Shown here one piece after another: positions 28,326 to 37,101 of a stretch of 64,000 nt of DNA (positions within the stretch are counted from its first letter, which is position 1; the number at the start of each line of letters is the position of its first letter). The stretch spans positions 992,001 to 1,056,000 of the forward strand of contig NZ_AP022605.1 in assembly GCF_010728155.1 (NCBI RefSeq), read 5' to 3'. Below the pieces are notes generated by a model, which searched no databases, was not told where the DNA came from, and worked only from the letters and a program-made list of their open reading frames with translations. The DNA is from Mycolicibacterium doricum (GTDB lineage Bacteria > Actinomycetota > Actinomycetes > Mycobacteriales > Mycobacteriaceae). Both the position numbers and the translations under genes were made by a program.

Positions 28326-29793
28326 GGCTCTTCGATTTTAATGGGGCAGTTGTGATTTCGCTCTCGTAGGGCGTGTCGCTGCGTGGGGAGGCCCTTGGCC
28401 TTCGGAAGTCTGAAAGTTGCGAAGCATTCAGGCTGACGAAGGGAACCAAGGGCCGTGTCCGACGGTACGACATTGTTGTTTGGGCTGCCAGGAGTGAGGG
28501 TTGAGCGTGTCGAGCGCTGGGCCGACGGGACACGGGTAGTACACGCGGTGACCGCGAGCGAGTCGGCGGCGGCGTGCCCGTCGTGTGGGGTGTTGTCCAC
28601 CTCGGTGAAGGCCCGAGTCGCCACCGCGCCGAAGGATATCCCGTACGGTGAGGAACGAATCATGCTGCAGTGGAACAAGACCCGCTGGCGTTGCCGGGAG
28701 GACTACTGCGAACGTGGATCCTTTACCGAGTCCATCGCGCAGGTGCCGGCGCGGGCTCGCACGACCCTGCGGTTGCGCACTCAGGTCGGCGCGGCGATTG
28801 GGGATGCGGCCCGTTCTGTGGCCGAGGTCGCAGACAGCCACGGCGTGTCGTGGCCGACCGCGCACCGCGCGTTCGTCGCACACGCCGAGTCGCTGCTGGT
28901 TGAGCCACAGCCAGCCGCGGTGCTGGGCATCGATGAGACCCGTCGCGGAAAGCCCAGGTGGGAACGCTGCGCCGCGACGCAGCGGTGGACGCGGGTGGAC
29001 CCGTGGGACACCGGGTTCGTCGACCTGGCCGGCGATCAGGGCCTGCTCGGTCAGCGAGAAGGCCGCAGCAGCGCCACCGTGATCGACTGGCTGCGCGAAC
29101 GCAGCGAGGAGTTCCGGGCCGGGGTGCAGTTCGTGGCCATCGACCCGGCCGCGGTCTACGCGACGGCGATCCCGCACCCCGGACCTGCTGCCGAACGCGA
29201 CGATCGTGGTCGATCACTTCCATCTGGTGAAGCTCGGCAACGACGCGGTCACCAAGGTGCGCCGCCGCGTAACCTGGGACCTCCGTGATCGTCGCGGCCG
29301 TAAACTCGATCCCGAATGGGCGAACCGCCGACGGCTGCTGCGCGCACGGGAATGTCTGTCAGACAAGAGTTTCGCGAAGATGTGGAATGCGATCGTCGCC
29401 GAGGACGACAGCGCACAGATCCTCTCAGCGTGGATCGCCAAGGAAGAGCTGCGCACCGTGCTGTCCACCGTGCGGGTCGGCGGCGACCCGCATCTGACGC
29501 GGCACCGCCTGCACCGGTTCCTGTCCTGGTGCATCGATTCGCAAATCCCGGAACTGCTGACCCTGGCCGCCACCGTGGACACCTGGTGGCCCGAGATCAA
29601 CGCCTTCATCCAAACCGGCATCACCAACGCCGGCACCGAGGGATACAACCGGCTCGTCAAGCAGGTCAAGCGCGTCGGCTGCGGCTTCCGGAATCGAGAC
29701 AACTCGGCCCGCCGGATACGATTCCACTGCACCCGCAAACAGCGGGCCGCAACCCAGACATCATGCTGATTGCCCGCTCAAAATCGAAGAGCC
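28326..29793 (+). mobile_element. ISL3-family insertion sequence, copy 2
   Basis: Ends are as in copy 1, with a different 8-bp duplication, CTTATCGA, at 28318-28325 and 29794-29801. It is 1468 bp. Distinct duplications mean the two copies arrived by separate transpositions rather than by segmental duplication. Confidence 0.93.
28455..29769 (+). pseudogene. ISL3-family transposase, split by one frameshift (copy 2)
   Basis: The N-terminal part (zinc finger, HTH, VLGIDETRRG) is in one frame to 29288. The rest, from VVDHFHLVKLGNDAV to the C-terminal RIRFHCTRKQR block, is in the +1 frame (open from 29206). The switch is needed near CACCCCGGACC (about 29174-29184). Copy 1 shares this feature, so it predates at least one transposition and might be tolerated, or made good by frameshifting; otherwise both copies moved in trans. 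Confidence 0.75.
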
Positions 29794-29836
29794 CTTATCG
29801 AGCACAAAGCGGTGGCATCGAGATAGGCCAGTTTCA

Positions 29837-29857
29837 AATCCATTGGTCGCGGGTTCG
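29837..29857 (+). repeat. second copy of the 21-bp tRNA-fragment repeat
   Basis: Identical over 21 bases to 25920-25940 (anticodon-arm side through GGTTCG of a tRNA 3' part) but then diverges, lacking the acceptor half. The two copies bracket the hypothetical pair, the IS3 fragment and ISL3 copy 2. Confidence 0.6.
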
Positions 29858-29880
29858 CGCGGTGAACCTCTGCCGTACTA

Positions 29881-29917
29881 GCGCTGTGGTCGCTCAGAAG
29901 CCGAGCGACCACAGCGC
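29881..29917. terminator. strong hairpin, possible terminator
   Basis: A perfect 15-bp stem, GCGCTGTGGTCGCTC (29881-29895) with its complement at 29903-29917, closes a 7-base loop. Only AAATTT follows, with no long T run, so a bidirectional terminator or a protein site are both possible. Confidence 0.45.
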
Positions 29918-30212
29918 AAATTTCCGTTCATCGAGGTTCGCCAAACCGGTGAGGAAGTTCCGAGCCTCCGCTCGCACGGCCATCGGCGCTCGATGACGGC
30001 GCATCTTCACCCATCATGACCTAACCGGAACTCACCGGTCACTAGCCATGGTTCTGGTGGGGTACTCGTCAGCTTTCTCAGGCGCTGTCTGGTGAGACCC
30101 GGTCGGCGCCGACGTCTCAGCCTGTCCGCCGACGTCACGCTCTGCTTGCCCCTGCCTGTCTGTCGCCCGCGACGACTTATTTGCTGGCTCGACCGCGCTC
30201 CAGCAAACCCGA

Positions 30213-30233
30213 TTTGGGAACGGATTTGGGAAC
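30213..30233. promoter_or_regulatory. candidate integrase arm sites at right end of island A
   Basis: TTTGGGAAC occurs twice in a row here, about 120 bp left of the second att copy, matching the repeats right of the first copy. This is the expected position for arm sites on the other side of an attP core. Confidence 0.4.
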
Positions 30234-30350
30234 AAAACTCTGCGAAACCCCCCGAAATCGGTGCAACGGGGCGCCACGGGCCGAACCGCATACCCCCTCT
30301 GACCTGCGCAAATGAGACTTAGCGGCACTCCAGAAATCCCCGGAAGCCAG

Positions 30351-30393
30351 CTCATAACCCAGAGGTCGCAGGTTCGAATCCTGTCCCCGCTAC
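30351..30393 (+). other. attachment site, second copy (tRNA-fMet 3' end)
   Basis: Exact 43-base repeat of 1487-1529. No 5' half of a tRNA precedes it, so this is an att scar and not a gene. It marks the right end of island A and the left end of island B. Confidence 0.88.
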
Positions 30394-30400
30394 TAGGTAG

Positions 30401-30431
30401 AACGGCCCTCGGAGCCTCTCCGGGGGCCGTT
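30401..30431 (+). terminator. second copy of the tRNA-fMet terminator hairpin
   Basis: A 14-bp stem (30401-30414 with 30418-30431, one T-G pair) with loop CCT and TTTT after it. It follows the att copy just as in the original locus, showing that the crossover lies upstream of it. Confidence 0.7.
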
Positions 30432-30674
30432 TTCATGCGGTTTGTGAACGCATTTGTGAACATTAGCCACACTAAACAAACGCGAGAGCGCGCGCACTCA
30501 TCCGGGGGCCGTCCGCGCCGGTCTGTGGCTTCGCTCGCAACTACGAGCATGAGCTGATCGCGAGTGGTTTGCTCGGCCTCGGTGAGCGGGTTGGGTGTCG
30601 CTGTCGCCGGCGGCACAGATGCTCCACGGCGAGCGCATCGAGGTACTTCCGCAGGCGCGACGACGAGAGCAATT

Positions 30675-30729
30675 AACGAAACGAAACGACGAAACGAAAC
30701 GAAACGAAATGACGAAACGAAACGAAACG
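30675..30729. repeat. pentanucleotide tandem repeat (GAAAC/ACGAA)n
   Basis: About ten near-perfect copies of a 5-base unit (GAAAC in rotation), with two short interruptions (GAC, ATGAC), lie 19 bp left of an IS3 element. The tract could vary by slippage and has no coding sense. Confidence 0.85.
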
Positions 30730-30774
30730 CCATGGCGGCAGGAGTGAGGTTGACCCCTGATAGTGGACACGGGG

Positions 30775-31665
30775 TCAGGCGGCTTGTGCCGTCTGATTGT
30801 GGCGGTCCTCGAACTCGACTGGGCTGATCATGCCGATCTTCGAGTGCCGTCGTCGGCGGTTGTAGACCCGTTCGATCCAGTCGCCGACCGCCAGCCTAGC
30901 AGCAGCCTTGGTCGGCCAGGTGTAGCGGTTGTAGAACTCTGATTTCATTGTGCTCCAGAAAGATTCGGCCTGAGCGTTATCCCAACACACCCCGGTCCGG
31001 CCGACCGATTGGGCGATGTCGTGAGCGCGGGCGAACCGGGCGAGCTGCCCGGAGGTGTACTGGGTGCCGCGATCGGCATGGAAGATGACCTGCCCTGGTA
31101 AGTGCCCGCGCATGGTGACCGCCATTGACAGCGCGGACTCCACCAGATCGGTGCGCAGGTGATCCTCCACCGCCCAGCCCAGAACCCGCCGCGAGCACCC
31201 GTCGCGGACCGCGCACAGATACAGCCAGCCCTCGCCGGTGGCCAGGTAGGTGATGTCCGACGTCCAGACCTTGTCGAGCTCACCGCGGTCGAATCGGCGA
31301 TCCACCAGGTCCTTGGGGGGTCGATGCGCGTCCAGGTCGACGACCGTGGTGACCGGGGTGAACTGCCGCGGGCTGATCCCGGCGATCTGCTGGCGGCGCA
31401 TCGAGGCCGCCACCGTCTTGCGTGAGATCACTTCTCCGTCGTCGCGCAGATCGGCCAGGATCCGCGGTGAGCCGTACACCTGATCGGAGGCGTCGTGGAA
31501 CCCCTTGACCTTCGCGTCGATGACCTCACGGCGCTGCTGGGCCGGCGAGGGCCCCGCCACCTGCGCCGCGCGCCACTTGTAGAAGCCCGACCGCGACACC
31601 TCCAACAGTGCAGTCATGCGGATCACCGTGAACTCGGCCTTCTCCGCCTCGATCAGCCGGTACAT
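30775..31665 (-). CDS. IS3-family OrfB transposase (296 aa)
   Basis: An HTH_21 region (MTALLEVSRSGFYKWRA) precedes the rve core: VWTSDITYLAT (D), VIFHADRGTQYTSG (D) and QAESFWSTMKSEFYNRY (E), then ERVYNRRRRHSKIGMISPVEFE. It is in the -1 frame relative to orfA, and the -1 frame is open from the slippery run into orfB, so it is likely made as OrfAB. No damage is seen. Confidence 0.92.
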   Translation of the reverse strand: MYRLIEAEKAEFTVIRMTALLEVSRSGFYKWRAAQVAGPSPAQQRREVIDAKVKGFHDASDQVYGSPRILADLRDDGEVISRKTVAASMRRQQIAGISPRQFTPVTTVVDLDAHRPPKDLVDRRFDRGELDKVWTSDITYLATGEGWLYLCAVRDGCSRRVLGWAVEDHLRTDLVESALSMAVTMRGHLPGQVIFHADRGTQYTSGQLARFARAHDIAQSVGRTGVCWDNAQAESFWSTMKSEFYNRYTWPTKAAARLAVGDWIERVYNRRRRHSKIGMISPVEFEDRHNQTAQAA

Positions 31666-31667
31666 CT

Positions 31668-31964
31668 CTACCGGTTCTGTTCGGAGGCGAAGAAGGCCGC
31701 GGCTTTTTTCAAAAACGCCCTGTCCAAACGTAATTCAGCATTCTCCTTGCGCAAGCGGTGCAGCTCTGCGCGTTCATCGTCATCGAGCACCTCGGGATTA
31801 TCGGCTGCCGAGCGCGCTTTGGCCGCCGCGACCCACCGGCCGAGCAATTGTTCTCCAACGCCGATCTCCGCGGCGACGTGCGCGATCGGGCGTCCGGTAT
31901 CGACGACCAGACGCACGGCCTGCTCGCGATACTCCGGGGTGTACTTCTTGCGGTTTCCCGACAC
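31668..31964 (-). CDS. IS3-family OrfA (98 aa)
   Basis: MSGNRKKYTPEYREQAVRLV begins an HTH_Tnp_1 domain, followed by a leucine-zipper-like segment (ERAELHRLRKENAELRLDRA). Near its end the minus strand has AAAAAAG (complement of 31703-31709), a likely slippery site for the -1 frameshift to OrfB. Confidence 0.9.
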   Translation of the reverse strand: MSGNRKKYTPEYREQAVRLVVDTGRPIAHVAAEIGVGEQLLGRWVAAAKARSAADNPEVLDDDERAELHRLRKENAELRLDRAFLKKAAAFFASEQNR

Positions 31965-32447
31965 GGGAACATCCTCCCCGCAGGACCAGCAGTCCCGCGA
32001 TCAGATGTCCACCTCCAGGGGTCAACCCCAGGCGGGGCTTACCGAGCCGTGGCGGGCGGTGTCGCACCGCTGAGTTGGGCGGGCCGTGGCAGCGACCGAG
32101 CGGGGGTTTAGCCGCGCTGCAGGAGCGTCGCCTCGCGCGGCGGTGCACCGTGGTGGCGTCGAACCACACCGGCACCGCGCACACGCCGGCTGTGCGGGCA
32201 CAGCAGACGCGGTGCTGGCCAATCGTTTCGCGCTGGCCGTGACCGTTGGTGTTAGATGCGCAGCGAGTCGCTGTAGCTCAGCAGTGCCAGCGCCAACCGG
32301 CGGTCCGCCGCGGTGAGGGTGGCGAACGGCTCGTGGTCGCGCGGCGTGGGAGATGGCGGCAGTGTCGGCGCTGGCCGGGAAAGGCGCCAGGAAGGCGATG
32401 ACGGCGGGCAGCACCGCAGTCCAGTCTCCGGCGTGGACGTCGCATGC

Positions 32448-32588
32448 CTAGTAGCGCTCGGCGTCTGCGGCTTCGTTGCGGACGCCACTATCGGGTGTCA
32501 GGGTCAGCTCTCGCAAATCGGTGAGCAGCGTGAGTACTTCACTCACGGGCACTTCGCACTCCGCCGCAAGCTCGCGGGCAGTAATCAT
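32448..32588 (-). CDS. small hypothetical protein (46 aa)
   Basis: An ATG at 32588 follows GGGAGGT by 4-5 bases, an excellent ribosome binding site, and opens MITARELAAECEVPVSEVLTL, a short HTH-like N-terminus, ending in ERY and TAG. Downstream on the same strand (32450-32252) two frames contain plausible protein pieces (DWTAVLPAVIAFLAPFPASA and LTAADRRLALALLSYSDSLR) that would join after a single-base change, possibly a decayed neighbour. Function is unknown. Confidence 0.45.
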   Translation of the reverse strand: MITARELAAECEVPVSEVLTLLTDLRELTLTPDSGVRNEAADAERY

Positions 32589-32909
32589 CGCGACCTCCCA
32601 TCAGCCGCAGCAAGTCTAGAACGCCATACCGACCCCCAGTGGATGTCCGGCAAGCGGGTGGTCGGACGCGACGGCGGGCAGATAGATACGCGAACAAGCG
32701 GTTCCGGCTCGGAGTGCGTCGAGGATTTCGACACCGGCCAGCAGCGATAACTCCCTCCGGGCGGCGGGACTCGGTGCAGCAGGCCCAAATCGCCTGAGCT
32801 CGTAGCGCTCGACTTCATGACTGAAAGCACCCATGCACGAAAAGCGACTTCGCAATTGGCAATTAGTGGTGACGAAGGTGGGCGCAGGACATCTGAAAAG
32901 ACACCCGGA

Positions 32910-33800
32910 CTAGTTGGCTCTTCGCGGCTGCTGCGTGGTGCCTCGTTCGTCTGCCGCGGGCGGAGACGCCGGCTGAATAGTCGCCTGTGTCGCAGCGCCC
33001 TCTTTGGTTGCGGATGGTCGACCTGCCGCGTGGGGAACGGTGGGGAGATATTGTATGGCCTGATCAAGGCGGTGGAGGACCGGCCGCAACGCGAGTACGT
33101 CGTGTAGGTCCGGGTCTGCAGGGTTATTTCCTGTTGTGATCAGGACGCCGGATTCCGCGGGTTCGACGGTAGTCGATGGCGGTAGCGCGTTGAGGTGATC
33201 CACCTGGGCGGCGCTGACGTTCTTTGTATAGTTTGCCCATCCTGCGGGGCGCCCGTTTAGCTGGCCGAGGATTACGCGTCCGTCGTCCGTTTGCCGGTTG
33301 GGTTCACGTTGCCGGTCGACGAGCCCGTTGTTGGTGAAGACGGCCCAATCTGGTTCGAAGTGCTTGATGATCGTCTTCACGAGTTGCTTAGCTGTTGCCG
33401 GTTCGTAGAGCGTCTTGTGCTCCCGAGAGTCTGGCAGGTTGAGCACAACCCAATTTGAGATGTTTGGTGCCTCCGCCCCACAGCCGATACTGAGCGTGGC
33501 GGCGGCGCGTGATGGCGCCGCGTTCCACCAAGAAACTGTGGAACCAAGTTCGCCGATGACTTGCTGATTGTCGTCGCGGCGGTTGACTCCTGCGAGGAGT
33601 CTTTCCACCAGATCGTCGTAGTTTGTGGTGACCACTGAAGCCGACTCTGCTTGGCGCTTGGTCTTGCCTTTGTTGCGCCACTCAGTAAGCAGCGCGTCAA
33701 TGTCAGCGAGCGCTTTAAGAAAGCCAGAGAGCCGCCTGGCGCACGACTCGATACCTTCGGGACGTGGTCCCCAGTACCCTCCGACGTAGGACTTCGACAT
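32910..33800 (-). CDS. Imm52-like immunity protein (296 aa)
   Basis: The N-terminus MSKSYVGGYWGPRPEGIESCARR and the segment LSGFLKALADIDALLTEW match the Imm52 pattern, a family whose members sit beside Tox-REase-5 toxins. It lies 9 bp behind such a toxin gene on the same strand, with AGGAAGG before the ATG. It should bind and block the nuclease. The last 40-50 residues are a Pro/Ala/Thr-rich tail not needed for the fold. Confidence 0.75.
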   Translation of the reverse strand: MSKSYVGGYWGPRPEGIESCARRLSGFLKALADIDALLTEWRNKGKTKRQAESASVVTTNYDDLVERLLAGVNRRDDNQQVIGELGSTVSWWNAAPSRAAATLSIGCGAEAPNISNWVVLNLPDSREHKTLYEPATAKQLVKTIIKHFEPDWAVFTNNGLVDRQREPNRQTDDGRVILGQLNGRPAGWANYTKNVSAAQVDHLNALPPSTTVEPAESGVLITTGNNPADPDLHDVLALRPVLHRLDQAIQYLPTVPHAAGRPSATKEGAATQATIQPASPPAADERGTTQQPRRAN

Positions 33801-33809
33801 TGGCCTTCC

Positions 33810-35387
33810 TTATTTCGGTGCCACGATGAGGATTTCGATGCCCGAGAGGTTGTTCTCGGCGAGCATTCGGCTGACGACTGCGGCGCTATCGGCTTCGGCG
33901 AAAACCCACTGGATCGGCGTTCCTGGCGCCGCCGCTAGTTGGCGTTGGGCGTGGCTGATGAGTGCCTGTTCTCCAGATAACCATGGTTTCCACGCGCCGT
34001 CGTCTATGAACTGTGAGTAATAGCCTTTGGTATCGGTGAGGATACCGTTGGCGAAGCCATCGAACTTGACGCCGTTGACCAGGTAGCCCTCTGTGATGGG
34101 GTGCCCGGTGACCTGTACCTGGTAGGCCGCAGCACGCGCGGACATCGACTCGGTGACCGGTGTCCATGTCCCTGGACCCATGGCGGCCAAGTTGTCGAGT
34201 GCTGAGGAAGCTCGTCCCGCAGCCAGCTCGGCAGCACGAGGAAGGACGGTTTCGCCGCTGACGGCAGCGAGCGCGTCGGCACCTTCTCGGCCGAATAAGG
34301 CACGCAGCCCCAGCCAGGCTCCCTCGCCGCCTTTGACGAGCGGTCCGGCGCCGACCGCCGTGGTGACGGCGGTGAGCAGGGGTTCGTTGGTCGCGGTGGC
34401 TTGCCCCGGGTCGAGGAAGCGGGTGGCGATCAGCTTGCCGTCTTTGTAGGTGTAGTAGGCCGACGTGCCCTGGTCGAAGATCTCTCCGGTGCCGTTCTTC
34501 AGCGTGCCGAGCACCTGCTGGGTGGTGCCGGCCGCCCCGTAGGGGAACAGCACGTTGCCGTTCGGCCCAACGGCGATCGAGTTCGGGTGGATGCCGGAGT
34601 AGTCCGGGATTTTGCCAAGGTCGTCGAGGGCCTGCGCCAGATCTTGCTTCAGCTGCGGCAGCTGCGCCAATGCCGCCTCAGCCTCAGGACTGCCGGGACC
34701 ATAGGTGTAGGCCGCGCTGGCCGCCTTGTCCACCTCGGCTTGGGCAGCCCGTACCCGCGCCATGGCGTCGACGAGAGCCTGGTTATTCGCACGGTTGAGG
34801 TCAGTGAGGACTGACCGGCCGTCCTGCCCGACCTGCACGTCCTCGCCGACGCCTTCGGGTTGACTGTCGGGGAATGACCCTGCCGAGGCGGGGATGGGCG
34901 CTTGGCCGGTTGCCATGTTGATAGCGCTGGCCAAGTCGTCGTCGACCAGAGCGGCGTCGGCGAGGATGGCATCAAGGCGGGCCTGGAGTTCGGCCATCTC
35001 GGCGATAGCGATCAGCATGGGTGCTTTGGGCACTGGCCCTGGAATCACCCGACTCGTCGCCGGATCAATTTGGTAGCCGCCGTCGCTGGCATCTGATTCC
35101 AGTTGCGACAGCGCCGATTTGATCCGCTCCATGCCGTCCGCGGCATCCGACGCTGCATGGGCGACAGCCAGCGCCTCGTTCCCGGCGGCATCTAGATCGA
35201 CCCGGAGCCGGTCGTTGGCATCCTGGGCCGCGGTGGCGGCGTCGCCGCCCCAGTTCTCGAACGCGGGTAGCTGGGTGATGCCGTCGGCAGCCTCGTAGGC
35301 AGCTTCAGCCCGGCTGCGCGTGGCATGGAACACCTCGCGGACATCGCCGGGATCCCAGCGATGAATATCGGCGACCGACACCGTCAT
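33810..35387 (-). CDS. ESX-type polymorphic toxin with Tox-REase-5-like C-terminus (525 aa)
   Basis: The ATG at 35387 starts MTVSVADIHRWDPGDVREVF. The first 190 residues are helical with a WGGD turn (WXG-like) and match the N-terminus of the two hydrolase genes at 38-43 kb, a delivery domain for type VII (ESX) secretion. A linker and a YTYGPGSPEAEAALAQLPQL segment follow. The last 95 residues hold YLVNGVKFDGFANGILTDTKG, the D...D-x-K nuclease pattern of Tox-REase-5. An immunity gene of the matching family follows and a small ESX-like gene precedes it. A longer upstream frame is not protein-like. Confidence 0.78.
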   Translation of the reverse strand: MTVSVADIHRWDPGDVREVFHATRSRAEAAYEAADGITQLPAFENWGGDAATAAQDANDRLRVDLDAAGNEALAVAHAASDAADGMERIKSALSQLESDASDGGYQIDPATSRVIPGPVPKAPMLIAIAEMAELQARLDAILADAALVDDDLASAINMATGQAPIPASAGSFPDSQPEGVGEDVQVGQDGRSVLTDLNRANNQALVDAMARVRAAQAEVDKAASAAYTYGPGSPEAEAALAQLPQLKQDLAQALDDLGKIPDYSGIHPNSIAVGPNGNVLFPYGAAGTTQQVLGTLKNGTGEIFDQGTSAYYTYKDGKLIATRFLDPGQATATNEPLLTAVTTAVGAGPLVKGGEGAWLGLRALFGREGADALAAVSGETVLPRAAELAAGRASSALDNLAAMGPGTWTPVTESMSARAAAYQVQVTGHPITEGYLVNGVKFDGFANGILTDTKGYYSQFIDDGAWKPWLSGEQALISHAQRQLAAAPGTPIQWVFAEADSAAVVSRMLAENNLSGIEILIVAPK

Positions 35388-35400
35388 GATGTGGGTCCCG

Positions 35401-35744
35401 CTACAAGACGTTGGCGTCCGTGGCGACGGCCGAAGTCCCCGCCTCACCGACCGCTTTGATCGCCGCAGCGTTCGACGAGTCGGTCGTCGTGAACTCCCCG
35501 GCGGTGCTTGCCATGGCAGCGCCGTGTGCCGATAGCCGGCCGAACAGCACCTCGGTGTCAATCTGCCACTTGGCAACGGCACCACTGAGGGCAACAGCAG
35601 CTCCGCCGGGGACACCGGGTTGAGAGGCCTCGATACGTCCGGCGCTTGAGGATGGCGCAGTTGCAGCTCGTCGGCGCACCCAGCGATCCTCCGAGCCGAA
35701 AGCAGCAGATCTTCCGGAATGAGCCGTATCTCTTCCGCGGGCAC
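35401..35744 (-). pseudogene. EspC/WXG100-like small secretion partner, frameshifted
   Basis: From GTG 35744 the minus strand reads IRLIPEDLLLSARRIAGCADELQLRH in one frame. Then the next frame continues IEASQPGVPGGAAVALSGAV, a WQID segment, and LFGRLSAHGAAMASTAGEF, together a normal ESX-associated small protein of about 110 residues. The switch is near 35650-35658 (CAAGCGCC). It ends 14 bp before the toxin gene. Either the gene is broken or one base is wrong in the sequence. Confidence 0.6.
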
Positions 35745-35937
35745 GCGACTTTCCCTTCGTCGGGCGATCGTCACCTCGCCTCTACGCTAGCGCCCGCTCG
35801 AGGCTGCATGTGCACTCATTTGCGCCGCATCTACCGCGGTTTCTACCTGATGCGGCGACGGCGCCACCAAGTCCGAGTCATCCCGACCGCAGGGAATTCA
35901 AGACCCAGATAGGTTGAAGATCATGGGAGGTACCCAC

Positions 35938-36435
35938 GTGCTGAAGTACAACGGTGGCACATTCTCCGTTGAGATTGGCCCTCGGAGAGAGATCAGCACC
36001 TTCCGACGGCCGCTGAGTTGCATGAACGGTCAACAACCGTGGGCCCTAACTCTGATGCCCCTGCCTGAAGGCGCGGACTACGACGAACTGCTCGCATTGA
36101 GCTGGCAGACGGACAAGTTCTTGCAGGCCGGTGGCAGCGCCGATGCTATGACCCTTGAGATCCGCCGCCCCGGCGGTCAGGAGGTCGGGGTCGAGTCGAT
36201 ATGGGGCGTCGTTGGGCACCAACACGACACCAAGATGAGACGTGACGTGGCAATCAATGTCCCGAGCAGGCCGCAAATGATAACTGAGGCAGAGGTTTTC
36301 GCGGCCGACGAAGCTGCCCATCTTTTTTATGCGTACTACACGACCGGCAACATTCCGCGCGAATACGCCGTCCGGCCGATCGGCGGTTGGACAGCCAACG
36401 GCGAGTGGGTCGACTTGGGGCAGGCAACCAACTGA
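35938..36435 (+). CDS. hypothetical protein (165 aa)
   Basis: The GTG at 35938 is chosen for GGGAGG 7 bases upstream; ATGs at 35914 and 35923 are in frame but lack a site. The protein (LKYNGGTFSVEIGPR... to AVRPIGGWTANGEWVDLG) is a compact alpha/beta-looking soluble protein with no signal or membrane segment. It is divergent from the toxin operon. An orphan immunity protein is possible, but no family is recognised. Confidence 0.5.
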   Translation: MLKYNGGTFSVEIGPRREISTFRRPLSCMNGQQPWALTLMPLPEGADYDELLALSWQTDKFLQAGGSADAMTLEIRRPGGQEVGVESIWGVVGHQHDTKMRRDVAINVPSRPQMITEAEVFAADEAAHLFYAYYTTGNIPREYAVRPIGGWTANGEWVDLGQATN

Positions 36436-36573
36436 GCCCCGGCACTGCAAGCGCCCGCTGACAGTGGCACTCTGAGCGGCCAGAGCCGATGACGCACGGA
36501 GAGACCGGAGCGAAGGGGCCACGGAATTCGGATGCCGCTTCTCGACACAGCCGAGTAACAGCGCGCGACGCAA

Positions 36574-36721
36574 TTAAGACGCTGTCGAAGATTGCCCGGC
36601 CACTTGTTCGCCTTGGTCGGTAAGCGCGAACCAGATGCTGAACGGCCAGGCCGCGTCATCGTCGTGGCGGACGATGTGGAGGTCGCGGATTCGGGCGATG
36701 GACTCTTCGATCGTCAACTTC
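36574..36721 (-). pseudogene. 3' fragment of a hypothetical gene
   Basis: The minus strand reads KLTIEESIARIRDLHIVRHD and on to WPFSIWFALTDQGEQVAGQS before TAA, a protein-like ending of about 48 codons. Its 5' part is replaced by the IS3 remnant beginning at about 36722. What it encoded is unknown. Confidence 0.4.
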
Positions 36722-37031
36722 CTCCACGGTCTCGGGGAATGTCAGTACTCCGGAAGAAGTACGACCGGGAGGCCGAAACGACGATAGGGCTGTACAAGAC
36801 CGAAGCAATCCGCGACGACTCACCGTTCCGGCGAGGCGCACTACACCGACTGGCCGACGTCGAACTGCTCACCGCCGAGTGGGTGCACTGGTACAACTCC
36901 GACCGGCTCATGCACCGACTGGACCGCATCCCACCCGTCGAATACGAGGCCATCCACTACGCTACAAAGACAGCCCAAACCGGGGCTGCACACCAGTAAC
37001 CAGGTGTGCATCAAACCCGGGGCGATTCAAT
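36722..37031 (+). mobile_element. IS3-family deletion remnant
   Basis: An internally deleted IS fuses a few codons of an OrfA-like start (MSVLRKKYDREA, 36737) to the C-terminal 70 codons of OrfB (ETTIGLYKTEAIRDDSPFR...HWYNSDRLMHRLDRIPP) ending at 36999. The right end GTGTGCATCAAACCCGGGG resembles the terminal repeat of the IS3 at 8644-9995, so it is a relative. It is not functional. Confidence 0.8.
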
Positions 37032-37101
37032 TGTCCCAGTTCAGAAGGCCTTTTCGCTATTCACACGCCGGCAAAATCACCGGCCCATCCACGGATTCAG
37101 G

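Larger units (their letters stand above)
30750..32025 (-). mobile_element. IS3-family (IS150-like) insertion sequence
   Basis: Inverted repeats TTGACCCCTGATAGTGGAC (left) and, inward from the right, TTGACCCCTGGAGGTGGAC bound orfA and orfB on the minus strand. No target duplication is evident; the ends could be two bases wider because GG/CC also match. Confidence 0.85.

Noticed and set aside
30351..30395. Second tRNA-Met gene
   Set aside because: Only the 3' half is present, with no D arm or 5' acceptor strand; it is an att scar.
30675..30729. CRISPR-like repeats
   Set aside because: The unit is 5 bases with no spacers; no repeat-spacer array was seen anywhere in the window.
30032..30733. 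233-codon minus-strand frame with a GDRIRTCDLWVMSW-type segment
   Set aside because: It crosses the att copy and terminator; the same kind of tRNA antisense artefact.
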